In this document: positions 36,093-44,434 of the stretch, piece after piece | Layout of the letters: each line of letters begins with the position of its first letter | Numbering within the stretch: the first letter of the stretch is position 1 | DNA from: Caproicibacter sp047777415 | GTDB taxonomy: Bacteria > Bacillota > Clostridia > Oscillospirales > Acutalibacteraceae | Assembly (NCBI GenBank): GCA_047777415.1 | Contig: JBKEEO010000002.1 | Span: 620,001 to 684,000, forward strand | Direction: 5' to 3' | DNA: 64,000 bases | Translations under genes and position numbers: made by a program | The notes under the pieces: model-generated | Database searches by the model: none | What the model saw: only the letters and a program-made list of their open reading frames with translations | Told to the model about the DNA's origin: nothing

Positions 36093-36926
36093 TCAGATTT
36101 CCACCGTTCCGTCAAAGACGAATTCAGCAGGACCTTCCATATAAATTTCGTCTGTTTGCTCATCCCACCGAATCAAAAGGTCTCCACCTTTTAAGTGAAT
36201 TTTTACATTCCTTTCCGCCACTTGATTCCATGCTGCTGCGCATGCGACAGCACACGCGCCGGTTCCACAGGCCAGCGTTTCACCGGAACCACGCTCCCAA
36301 ACGCGCATTTTCAATTCGTTTTCTCCTAATATTTGAACAAATTCTGTATTAACCCGATCAGGGAATATTGGATGTTTTTCAAATAAAGGACCAATTTTTT
36401 CCAATGGAAGCTGTTCTACATTTTCAACAAACACAACGCAATGAGGATTACCCATGGAAACACACGTGATATGGTATTCCTTACCATCTACAATCAACGG
36501 CTCATTGAGGACCTTGTCTTTCGAAAAAAGGACCGGTATTTCAGCAGATTTTAGAATGGGTTTTCCCATGTTAACCTCAACCGTTCTCACATGACCATCT
36601 GTGATATTTAAGTGAAGCGTCTTGATGCCGCTGAGAGTTTCCACATGCAAGATTTCTTTTTGGGCAATTCCGCGTTCATAGACATATTTACCCACGCAGC
36701 GAATTCCGTTGCCGCACATTTTTCCCTGCGAACCGTCAGCGTTATACATATTCATTCTGCAGTCTGCAATTTGAGACGGCTCAATAAAAATAATGCCGTC
36801 CGAACCGATACCGAAATGGCGGTCGCTCAAACGAACGGCAAGCTCTGATGGATTCTCAACCCTTTCTTCAAAACAATTCACATAGATATAGTCATTGCCA
36901 ATGCCCTGCATTTTTGTAAATTTCAT
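36093..36926 (-). CDS. dapF: Diaminopimelate epimerase
   Basis: This 277-residue, cofactor-free epimerase converts LL- to meso-diaminopimelate. Both catalytic cysteines are seen in their standard contexts: MCGNGIRCVGKYV (near residue 72) and ACGTGACAVACA (near residue 218). The start MKFTKMQGIGNDYIYVN is canonical. It lies 12 bp after the ANTAR gene and 55 bp before dapL. Confidence 0.97.
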   Translation of the reverse strand: MKFTKMQGIGNDYIYVNCFEERVENPSELAVRLSDRHFGIGSDGIIFIEPSQIADCRMNMYNADGSQGKMCGNGIRCVGKYVYERGIAQKEILHVETLSGIKTLHLNITDGHVRTVEVNMGKPILKSAEIPVLFSKDKVLNEPLIVDGKEYHITCVSMGNPHCVVFVENVEQLPLEKIGPLFEKHPIFPDRVNTEFVQILGENELKMRVWERGSGETLACGTGACAVACAAAWNQVAERNVKIHLKGGDLLIRWDEQTDEIYMEGPAEFVFDGTVEI

Positions 36927-36938
36927 TGCACAGCCTCC

Positions 36939-37481
36939 CTATGAACTCAAGACTATCATGGCGGATTCGACCATCTTTTTCCCTGTATTCATACTCTTTT
37001 TTTGCAGAAATCGGTGAGCTTGTGGTTCTGTAAAGTGGTTGCGTTTCATCAGCAGGCTTTTCGCTTCTTGAATCAGTTGTTTATCGTCATAATTACCCTC
37101 AGCCAACTTCTGTTTAATGGAAAGTGGAGTAAAATTTGCTAGATTGAGAAACATATTCACTGTGGATATTAAACTCATTCGGTTGATCGGTAACATAAGA
37201 GTAGCGTGTTCCAATGACTCACACATAGATGTAAGCTGTGAACTAACCAAAAACAGAAAGTCATAAGAATTTCCAACCACTTTGGGTAGATTAACAGCTG
37301 GCATATCTCTCAACTTCACACTGCAAACTGCAACACCGCCATGATAATGTTTGCTTGTGAAATTCATGACCTGAGCGCCTGTTGTACAAACGGCTCCAAC
37401 ATATAAACCGCTAGACCGAAGAACCGCCGCTATTTTTTTCGCATGTTCCGGATTTGAATTTGCTACAACAATGCTACTCAT
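36939..37481 (-). CDS. ANTAR-domain RNA-binding response regulator
   Basis: This is a 180-residue protein when started at the Met at 37481 (MSSIVVANSNPEHAKKIAAVLRSSGL), the natural start of a receiver-like domain; a longer frame to 37583 adds an unlikely hydrophobic leader. The N-terminal part is a degenerate receiver without an obvious phosphoacceptor Asp. The C-terminal ANTAR domain (IKQKLAEGNYDDKQLIQEAKSLLMKRNHFTEPQAHRFLQKKSM) binds paired hexaloop RNA hairpins and acts in antitermination. It leads a head-to-tail gene run (dapF, dapL, car, pur), but its RNA target is unknown. Confidence 0.85.
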   Translation of the reverse strand: MSSIVVANSNPEHAKKIAAVLRSSGLYVGAVCTTGAQVMNFTSKHYHGGVAVCSVKLRDMPAVNLPKVVGNSYDFLFLVSSQLTSMCESLEHATLMLPINRMSLISTVNMFLNLANFTPLSIKQKLAEGNYDDKQLIQEAKSLLMKRNHFTEPQAHRFLQKKSMNTGKKMVESAMIVLSS

Positions 37482-37847
37482 ATTGCTAACAACTCCATAA
37501 AGGAAAAATAAAGGAGTCGGTAATAACGCCAACAAAAATAACGACGCAATCCCTATTCTGTCACGCAGGTAAAGCTTTGGCATTACTCCTTATCATTCGC
37601 TTCAAATAAACAAAAAATATCAGATTATTCCGAATATTAGAACAAATACAGAACCATGAGTTTTTCAAACTTAAATATTATTACAATAGTATGTTTATAA
37701 TATGTTTATAATTTTATGCTTTTTCAAAAGCGGTGTCAATCTTTTTCCAATTGAAAGAACGATTTCATTTTTATGCACAAAAATACATAGGATTTGCACG
37801 AATTTCATGTTTTTTGCAGTTTTTTTGATAAGCAGATGCAAAACATC
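37482..37847. other. AT-rich intergenic region upstream of the ANTAR gene
   Basis: No gene is supported here. The region is very AT-rich with several TATAAT-like hexamers, so promoters for the ANTAR-dapF-dapL-car-pur run may lie here, but no single -35/-10 pair stands out. I looked for paired short hairpins of the kind ANTAR proteins bind and saw none that were convincing. Confidence 0.4.
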
Positions 37848-37849
37848 AT

Positions 37850-37890
37850 AAAAAAGTACCTGTTTGGAATTATCCAAACAGGTGTTTTTT
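37850..37890. terminator. Bidirectional terminator after tyrS
   Basis: ACCTGTTTGG-AATTAT-CCAAACAGGT forms a 10-bp stem flanked by AAAAAAG on the left and TTTTTTT on the right. It would end tyrS transcription on the minus strand. Confidence 0.88.
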
Positions 37891-39128
37891 TACGGTGTTA
37901 TAGTAATTTTATGATAAACTTTTTTTCCTTTTCTGATAATCAAGCAAGACTTATCATTTTTATGGAAATCTTCTTCAGTAAAAACTGCTGTTGTATCTGT
38001 AATCCTATTTCCATTTACAGAAATACCGCCTTGAACAATCAGACGTCTTGCCTCACCGCGTGAAGCCACAAGTTTTGCCTTGACCAAAATGTCCAAAATT
38101 CCCACGGAACCGTTTGTGAAATCCTCCGGTGTCAGATGCGTTGTCGGCATATGTTCTGTATCGGCGCATTGGTTAAACAGCGCATGGGCAGTATCCCGGG
38201 CTTTTATAGCTTCTTCTTCTCCGTGAATCTGTTTTGTCACTTCAAAAGCCAAAAGTTCCTTTGCCGGGTTAAGCTGTTCACCGGACAAAGCAGCAAATTG
38301 GTTGATTTGATCCATCGGAACGAATGTCAGAATCTTCAAACATTTGAGAACATCCGCATCGTCAACATTTCTCCAGTATTGGTAAAACTCAAACGGAGAA
38401 GTTTTTTCCGGATCCAACCACACAGCACCTTTTTCCGTTTTGCCCATTTTCTTGCCTTCGCTGTTTGTCAGCAGGGTTACGGTTATGCCATAAGCATCCT
38501 TGTTTTCTTTGCGGCGAATTAATTCTATACCTCCGATGATATTGCTCCATTGGTCGTCACCGCCAAGCTGGAGTTTGCAGTCATACCTACGGTACAGTTC
38601 CAAAAAATCATAACTTTGCATGATCATATAGTTCATTTCAAAGAACGAAAGGCCACGTTCCAGCCGCTGTTTATAACATTCGGCGCTCAACATACGGTTC
38701 ACAGAGAAACATACGCCGATATCGCGCAGAAAATTGATATAGTTGAGGTTGGACAGCCAATCCGCATTATTGGCCATAATTGCCTTATCATCAGAAAAAT
38801 CAATCAACCTTGACATTTGCTTTTGGAAGCAGGAAATATTATGCGCAATTTCCTCTTCTGTTAACATCTTGCGCATATCCGTTTTTCCGGAAGGATCTCC
38901 AACCATACCGGTTCCACCGCCAAACAGTGCAATCGGTGTATGCCCTGCACGCTGAAGATGCGCCATAACCATAATCGGAATAAAATGTCCTACATGAAGA
39001 CTGTCGGCAGTTGGATCAAAACCAACATAAAACGTAGTTTTTTCTTCATTAAGCAAGTGACGAACCTTCTCCCGGTCCGTAGTCTGTGCGATTAATCCAC
39101 GTTCTTCCAACGTTTCAAAAACACCCAT
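37890..39128 (-). CDS. tyrS: Tyrosyl-tRNA synthetase
   Basis: This is a 412-residue class I synthetase when started at the ATG at 39128, which follows GGAGG by 8 bases; the longer frame begins at a TTG that overlaps that ribosome site. HIGH-type motif DSLHVGHFIPIM lies near residue 45, and the KMSKS-type loop reads GKKMGKTEKGAVW. A C-terminal S4 domain (SRGEARRLIVQGGISVNGNRI) binds tRNA. Expression is controlled by the T-box leader directly upstream. Confidence 0.97.
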   Translation of the reverse strand: MGVFETLEERGLIAQTTDREKVRHLLNEEKTTFYVGFDPTADSLHVGHFIPIMVMAHLQRAGHTPIALFGGGTGMVGDPSGKTDMRKMLTEEEIAHNISCFQKQMSRLIDFSDDKAIMANNADWLSNLNYINFLRDIGVCFSVNRMLSAECYKQRLERGLSFFEMNYMIMQSYDFLELYRRYDCKLQLGGDDQWSNIIGGIELIRRKENKDAYGITVTLLTNSEGKKMGKTEKGAVWLDPEKTSPFEFYQYWRNVDDADVLKCLKILTFVPMDQINQFAALSGEQLNPAKELLAFEVTKQIHGEEEAIKARDTAHALFNQCADTEHMPTTHLTPEDFTNGSVGILDILVKAKLVASRGEARRLIVQGGISVNGNRITDTTAVFTEEDFHKNDKSCLIIRKGKKVYHKITITP

Positions 39129-39162
39129 AATTTCATCCTCCAAGTTTTGTCAGGGAGCTATA

Positions 39163-39436
39163 AAAAAAGCCCCCTGCAAGATTTGCAGAGGGCGGATAAA
39201 TTCCGCGGTACCACCTCAATTTACCGTCTTCCTCACGAAAGCGGCCTTAATGGGTACAAACATACCCACACGCTGTAACGTGCGTTTCCACGGCCGAACC
39301 TACTAAATACGTTGTATTGTTCAATCCGGCAGCTCCGGGATGTATTTCATTCGGCATTCGCACCTGCTTTCACCAACCGCAGGCTCTCTGAGCGTTTGCT
39401 ACGAATTACTTCTTCCCTTCATCGCTATTAGTAGAT
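39163..39436 (-). promoter_or_regulatory. Tyrosine T-box riboswitch (tyrS leader)
   Basis: Read on the minus strand, the leader has a stem I region, a likely specifier UAC (complement of 39342-39344, in GAAATACATCC), and the T-box core GAGGTGGTACCGCGGAA (39217-39201). It ends in the terminator GCCCTCTGCAA-ATC-TTGCAGGGGGC with a run of seven T. Uncharged tRNA-Tyr would pair with UAC and the T-box and prevent termination. This is the standard control of aminoacyl-tRNA synthetase genes in Bacillota. Confidence 0.93.
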
Positions 39437-39465
39437 ATTATATTTTGAATTCTCCTCATTGTCAA
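39437..39465 (-). promoter_or_regulatory. tyrS promoter
   Basis: On the minus strand a perfect TTGACA (39465-39460) and a perfect TATAAT (39442-39437) are spaced by 17 bp, directly before the T-box leader. This is a strong housekeeping-sigma promoter. Confidence 0.88.
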
Positions 39466-39562
39466 GGCTTTAAAACCGCTTTTCAGCGAAGTGTGTAGCA
39501 TTTCAATCCGTACTGCATATATTGTTTTTCTGATTTACCAAATTAATGCAATGTTTTCTGTT

Positions 39563-40240
39563 TTACTTATTTCGAATGATTCTTTTAAAACGGTCGACAT
39601 AGACTTGAGCCAATCGTACTAATTCAATATTATCTTCAGATGATATTTTATTTACACCTTTTGACATAATGATTTTGTCAATGTTTTCAACTTGTGAATA
39701 GGTATCTTGAGAAGCCTCCCCGCCCATATCCATCAAGTTGATTTTGGTTCCGTCCTCAAACGTTACAATGTAATAAAAATCACCTTTATCTCTTATAATA
39801 GGAATATCATTTCCATATACTCCTGTTTGAACGGAACGAATATCAGTGTATGAATATTCTTTCGCAACCGGATGAGTAAATGAATAATGTATAATCTCTT
39901 CGCCTGTAAATACACTGACACTTATAATTTGAACATACAGTAGAACAACCGTGATAATGGAAGCAGGAATCCATTTCTTTTTATTAAATGAATCCGTTTC
40001 ACTTTTTTGAAATAATTTTAACCACAGAACATATAAAAATATATCAATTAGCGATATGATTATAAAGAAAGCATACTTCCCTGGCGGATTAACTGTCCAT
40101 AACAAGTAACTTTTTGGTACGAAAAAGAATACCTGGATTAATCTAACAATAATAGCAAATAGTATGTCACAAAACAGAAGTGCAAGCATCAACAAAATAA
40201 TTGAGCCAACACTTCGCAGTATACCAATTAGTTTCTTCAT
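39563..40240 (-). CDS. Membrane protein of unknown function (225 aa)
   Basis: The ATG at 40240 follows GGAGGACCAAT, so the longer frame to 40270 is not used. Four hydrophobic segments occupy the first 120 residues (LIGILRSVGSIILLMLALLFCDILFAIIV, LLWTVNPP, YAFFIIISLIDIFLYVLWL, IITVVLLYVQIISVSVF). An extracytoplasmic-looking C-terminal domain follows, with VTFEDGTKINLMDMGG and VDKIIMSKG-like segments. I do not recognise the family. It stands alone between the tyrS promoter and a repeat-bounded intergenic region and seems to be monocistronic. Confidence 0.7.
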   Translation of the reverse strand: MKKLIGILRSVGSIILLMLALLFCDILFAIIVRLIQVFFFVPKSYLLWTVNPPGKYAFFIIISLIDIFLYVLWLKLFQKSETDSFNKKKWIPASIITVVLLYVQIISVSVFTGEEIIHYSFTHPVAKEYSYTDIRSVQTGVYGNDIPIIRDKGDFYYIVTFEDGTKINLMDMGGEASQDTYSQVENIDKIIMSKGVNKISSEDNIELVRLAQVYVDRFKRIIRNK

Positions 40241-40384
40241 ATTGGTCCTCCTGACTGGAGTTATGAACAAAATACTTGCAAGAATACCCGATTATTTTTA
40301 CAATAAATTCCAACGTAATTTCAAATAATAACTAATACAAATCAAATCGTCAACAAAAAACATATGTGTCGTAAAGCTATAATT

Positions 40385-40594
40385 CATATTGGACAGTTGA
40401 GAAACTTCAGATTTTCCAGTACACGGACATAGATGAATTTATGCAGTGTGCTTTCTGCCGATTATCCCAAACAGTGTACTTATTTTAGGCTGATTTTTAA
40501 AATCTGTTTTCTGTGTACTTATGCGCTTTCAAATATGCCAGTGCGTACTCCGTTTATCTCCTTCTGAATTTTCAGTTCCATACTGTCCAATATG
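40385..40594. repeat. MITE-like element with 13-bp terminal inverted repeats
   Basis: CATATTGGACAGT at 40385-40397 is repeated exactly in inverse orientation at 40582-40594 (ACTGTCCAATATG), enclosing 184 bp without a gene. Partial similarity of the arms continues inward (GAAACTTCAG against GGAACTGAAA). No clear target duplication was seen. It fills most of the gap between the membrane protein and recN. It could also be a large cruciform-type regulatory element. Confidence 0.5.
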
Positions 40595-40609
40595 TTTAAA
40601 CAATCTACA

Positions 40610-42295
40610 TTAAGACGGAAGTTTTCGCTTTTCAGCAAGCCGCAGCATTTCTTCAGCGTTTTGGAGCATTAAAGGTGTGATGTTCTCCCCACCCATAATA
40701 CGTGCAAGTTCCTGCTTCCGTCCGTTCCAATCAAGGTGATCTACCTGCGTGAAGGTACGGTTGTCTCTAACTTGCTTGCGGATTAGAAAATGCGTATCAG
40801 CCAGCGCCGCAATCTGAGCCAGATGCGTTACACAAATAACCTGACGATTTTTGGAAACTTCCTTTAATTTCATTCCAACCTTCTCTGCTGCACTTCCGCT
40901 GACTCCAGTATCGACTTCATCGAATATCAGGGCCCCAACGTCATCCCGACCGGCCAAAACAGTTTTAATTGCAAGCATAATACGCGAAAGTTCTCCGCCG
41001 GATGCTACCTTTGCAATCGGCTTAGCAGGTTCCCCCGCATTGGTTGAGATATAAAATTCTATTTTGTCACAGCCTGTTTCATTCATGGGAACATGGCTCT
41101 GCCGGATTTCAAAAGTGACATTTGGCATATTCAAAAATTGTAGTTCTTCTTTCATCTTTTGTGTAAAAACCTTCGCGGCTTCCGTGCGCCAAGCAGAAAT
41201 TTGAGCTGCGAGAGATTCCGCCTGCGAACGATATTTTTTGTATTCTTCCCTGAATTTTTTCGCATTTTCGTCCGAGAGCTGTATCTCTTTCAGTTCTTCC
41301 CTGCACTTTTCAAGATATGCGAGCATTTCTTCAATGGAGCCGCCATATTTCAATCCAAGCCGATAAATTGTATCGAGTCTTGCTTCAATTTCGTCAAGTT
41401 CGGACGGATCATATTCCAGCTGGGAAGAATAGTCGCGCAATTCATCTTGGCAGTCTTCCAAATCATAAGAAATAGACTGCAGCCGATCCGCTAATTCGTG
41501 TAAACCCGGAAGATAATGTTCCGCATCACGCAAAGCATCTGCAGCGTCCGAAATAGCCGATACAGCTCCCGGTGTTTCTTCGTCACCGTTAAGCGCCGTT
41601 TTCGCCTGCAGAATTGCCTGTGCAATTCGTTCTGAATTGCGGTACAAATTTTTTTGGTTTGTCAGTTCTTCCTGTTCACCCGGACGAAGGTTTGCCGATT
41701 CCAATTCATCAATCTGATAGGTAAGTAAATCAATTTGCCTTGCCTTCTGCGCTTCATCCATTTGGCAAGATTCTAATGCCGTCTTTGCGTTTTGCATAGC
41801 ATGATATGCTTTTTGATATTTCTGCAAAAGTTCATTCGGCAATCCCATACTGTCCAGATAACCAATATGCAGCTCCGGGGATAATAGACCGTAGCTTTCA
41901 TGCTGACCATGTATATTGATAAGTAAGTGCCCTATTTGCTTTAAAACAGATACTGTGGCAGGACGCGCATTGATCCGGCAGGAAGATTTACCATCAATAG
42001 AAATGGTGCGCTGAATCATAACACTGCCATCATCTTCCACCGCGTAACCCAATTCTTGAATCTTTTGCACAGCTTTTCCATCTTTCAGACGAAAAACGGC
42101 GGATACAAGAGCATGATCTGCACCTGTGCGTATTAACTCCCGCGATGTCCGTTCACCCAAAATTGCATTGATAGAATCAATCACAATAGATTTGCCCGCG
42201 CCTGTTTCACCGGTGAGCACATTGAAACCGGTATCAAAATCAATCTGCGCTTTTTCTATAACAGCTATGTTTTCAATATAAAGCTGTGTCAGCAT
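40610..42295 (-). CDS. recN: DNA repair ATPase RecN
   Basis: This is a 561-residue SMC-like protein started at the ATG at 42295 behind AGGTGAT. Walker A is GETGAGKSIVIDSIN near residue 32. A long coiled-coil middle with a central LARPGEQEEL break follows, then ABC signature KVASGGELSRIMLAIK and Walker B ALIFDEVDTGVSG. It acts early in double-strand break repair. It overlaps or touches argR and nadK upstream, as is common in Bacillota (nadK-argR-recN). Confidence 0.96.
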   Translation of the reverse strand: MLTQLYIENIAVIEKAQIDFDTGFNVLTGETGAGKSIVIDSINAILGERTSRELIRTGADHALVSAVFRLKDGKAVQKIQELGYAVEDDGSVMIQRTISIDGKSSCRINARPATVSVLKQIGHLLINIHGQHESYGLLSPELHIGYLDSMGLPNELLQKYQKAYHAMQNAKTALESCQMDEAQKARQIDLLTYQIDELESANLRPGEQEELTNQKNLYRNSERIAQAILQAKTALNGDEETPGAVSAISDAADALRDAEHYLPGLHELADRLQSISYDLEDCQDELRDYSSQLEYDPSELDEIEARLDTIYRLGLKYGGSIEEMLAYLEKCREELKEIQLSDENAKKFREEYKKYRSQAESLAAQISAWRTEAAKVFTQKMKEELQFLNMPNVTFEIRQSHVPMNETGCDKIEFYISTNAGEPAKPIAKVASGGELSRIMLAIKTVLAGRDDVGALIFDEVDTGVSGSAAEKVGMKLKEVSKNRQVICVTHLAQIAALADTHFLIRKQVRDNRTFTQVDHLDWNGRKQELARIMGGENITPLMLQNAEEMLRLAEKRKLPS

Positions 42296-42300
42296 GCCAA

Positions 42301-42750
42301 TCACCTGATAAATTCATTCAATTTTGAAGACAGCTTCTGAGCAGCACTTTCATCCTTTGTTAAAATAAATATCGTATCATCTCCCGCTAGGGTTCCGATA
42401 ATATCATCCCACTGGAGGCTATCCAAAGTGGCGCATACTGCATTGGCCATTCCCGTCAAACATTTTACCACAACAATATTTTGTGCATAATTCACAGAAC
42501 GGGCTGCATCGGAAAACAAAGAGTAAAATTTCGTTGTAAGTTCCTTTGCCTCTTCATTCCCTAATGTATATCTGTATTTGCCGTTTGCAGTGAGAGTTTT
42601 AATCAGCCGTAGTTCTTTGATGTCACGTGAAACGGTCGCCTGTGTAACTTCAAATCCCTCGTCACGGAGACGCCGAAGAAGCTCTTCCTGCGTATCGATA
42701 AAATATTTATTGATTAATTCCAATATTTTAGCATGTCGTCGTTCCTTCAT
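42301..42750 (-). CDS. argR: Arginine repressor ArgR/AhrC
   Basis: The 149-residue protein has the N-terminal winged helix (RHAKILELINKYFIDTQEELLRRLRDEGFEVTQATVSRDIKELRLIK). The C-terminal hexamerisation/arginine-binding domain contains GTLAGDDTIFILTKDE with the Asp pair that contacts arginine. It represses arginine synthesis and activates catabolism genes. Its ATG overlaps the nadK stop as ATGA; recN follows 5 bp downstream. Confidence 0.95.
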   Translation of the reverse strand: MKERRHAKILELINKYFIDTQEELLRRLRDEGFEVTQATVSRDIKELRLIKTLTANGKYRYTLGNEEAKELTTKFYSLFSDAARSVNYAQNIVVVKCLTGMANAVCATLDSLQWDDIIGTLAGDDTIFILTKDESAAQKLSSKLNEFIR

Positions 42751-43610
42751 ACCTCATTTCTCCTTTCTCCAAGTTTATCGGTTACGATTTCATAAAAGTT
42801 ATTGTTTTTTAACTTTAATATTTTGACAGTGGTTGCGGATCTGGAGAATTCAATTTTCGTGTCGTCCTGAATTTTTAGAAAAACTTCTCCATCGACTGTA
42901 AGAATAATTTCACTTTCATATTCAGAATGAGCCTGAATGCTCAATTTCGAATTCGGCCCAAAGATAACAGACCTGCTAAGCAAAGAATGAGGGCAAATAG
43001 GAGAAAGAAGAATACAGTTCATCTGAGGGTCTATAATTGGCCCGCCTGCAGAAAGCGAATATGCTGTGGAACCGGTAGGTGTTGCGACAATCAGTCCGTC
43101 TGCGCGGTAATCACAAACTTTTGCATCATCCAACTGCACTTTAAAATCCAAAATGCGTGAGAGGGTGCCCCTTGCGACTACGGCATCATTAAATGCGGTA
43201 AAGGTTTTTGTCTCTTGGTTTTCAAACACACGAACTTCTAACATCATGCGTTCTTCAATAAAATAATTCCCATTTATCAGCTTGTCCAAACAGTCGAATT
43301 CGTCTGATTCCAAACCAGCGATAAACCCAAGCCGTCCGATATTTATGCCAAGAATGGGCTTTTGAGCGGCTGCGGCATTTCTTGCGGAATGTAAAATGGT
43401 TCCATCCCCACCTACCGCAATCACAATATCGCAGTTCTGAATCATTTCCATCATGTTGGAATAGAATAGAACATTCTGTTCCGCAAAGAAAGGCCGAAGA
43501 TCTGCCTTCATGAGAACTTTTATTCCAAGATCAAGGAGCTTTTGAATCAATTTGCATGTGTAATAACTCGCATGATCTCGGCTAAGATTGGGAATTACCG
43601 CAACATTCAA
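42747..43610 (-). CDS. nadK: NAD kinase
   Basis: The 287-residue protein phosphorylates NAD to NADP. The GGDGT motif is seen in IAVGGDGTILHSARNAAA near residue 68, followed by GINIGRLGFIAGLE and the NE/D-type segment DFKVQLDDAKVCDYRADGLIVATPTGSTAYSLSAGGPI. It overlaps tlyA at the start and argR at the end, so the five genes from dxs to recN read as one tightly packed unit. Confidence 0.96.
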   Translation of the reverse strand: MNVAVIPNLSRDHASYYTCKLIQKLLDLGIKVLMKADLRPFFAEQNVLFYSNMMEMIQNCDIVIAVGGDGTILHSARNAAAAQKPILGINIGRLGFIAGLESDEFDCLDKLINGNYFIEERMMLEVRVFENQETKTFTAFNDAVVARGTLSRILDFKVQLDDAKVCDYRADGLIVATPTGSTAYSLSAGGPIIDPQMNCILLSPICPHSLLSRSVIFGPNSKLSIQAHSEYESEIILTVDGEVFLKIQDDTKIEFSRSATTVKILKLKNNNFYEIVTDKLGERRNEV

Positions 43611-44434
43611 TCTACTTCACCGCCATTTAATTTCCGGTGGGATTCTTCCACCAAAGCTGCAATATCAGGAGCATGATTTTCTGGAAAATCGGATTTCTGC
43701 AAATACAAAAGGTATTCAATATTCCCTTCCGGCCCTTTGATTGGTGAATAGGTCAGACCCAAAACAGAAAATCCGTTTTTCTGAACAAAATCGACTATGC
43801 GGGAAATGACCTGAATATGAACTTTTCGGTCTCGGACAACTCCCTTTTTCCCCACATTTTCTCGGCCAGCCTCAAACTGTGGTTTAATTAAACAGACAGC
43901 CTGCCCATTTTCCTCCAAAAACTGACGCGCCACCGGAAGAACCAGCCGTAACGAGATAAAAGATACGTCCACACTAAAAAAAGAAATTAGTTCCGGCACC
44001 TGTTCTTTTGTCAAATAACGGACATTTGTACGCTCTAAATTCACCACGCGTGGATCTATCCGGAGTTTCCAAGCCAGCTGGCCGTATCCAACATCCACAG
44101 AGTAAACCTTTTTGGCGCCGTTTTGAAGCATACAGTCTGTAAATCCTCCGGTGGAAGCTCCTATATCCATTACTACTTTATCTTTTAAGCTGATTGGAAA
44201 TGATTTGAGTGCTTTTTCCAGTTTCAGCCCTCCGCGGCTTACATAGCAAAGCTTATCACCGCGTACTTCAATTGGAGTATCTACCGGAAACATCGTCCCC
44301 GGTTTATCCTGTTTTTGTCCATTAACATAAACTTTACCTTCCATAATAACCGCTTTGGCTTTTTCTCGGCTTTCTGTAAATCCGCGGTCAAAAATTAGAC
44401 AGTCCAGCCTTTTTTTCTGAATCAATGTGAGCAC
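43607..44434 (-). CDS. tlyA: TlyA-family rRNA methyltransferase
   Basis: This protein of up to 275 residues has an N-terminal S4 RNA-binding domain (RLDCLIFDRGFTESREKAKAVIMEGKVYVNG) and an FtsJ-like methyltransferase fold with the SAM motif VVMDIGASTGGFTDCML. It likely 2'-O-methylates rRNA. The start is uncertain: GTG at 44434, or TTG at 44425 overlapping the dxs stop as TTGA and placed 8 bases after GGAG. In many Bacillota it follows dxs, as here. Confidence 0.92.
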   Translation of the reverse strand: MLTLIQKKRLDCLIFDRGFTESREKAKAVIMEGKVYVNGQKQDKPGTMFPVDTPIEVRGDKLCYVSRGGLKLEKALKSFPISLKDKVVMDIGASTGGFTDCMLQNGAKKVYSVDVGYGQLAWKLRIDPRVVNLERTNVRYLTKEQVPELISFFSVDVSFISLRLVLPVARQFLEENGQAVCLIKPQFEAGRENVGKKGVVRDRKVHIQVISRIVDFVQKNGFSVLGLTYSPIKGPEGNIEYLLYLQKSDFPENHAPDIAALVEESHRKLNGGEVD

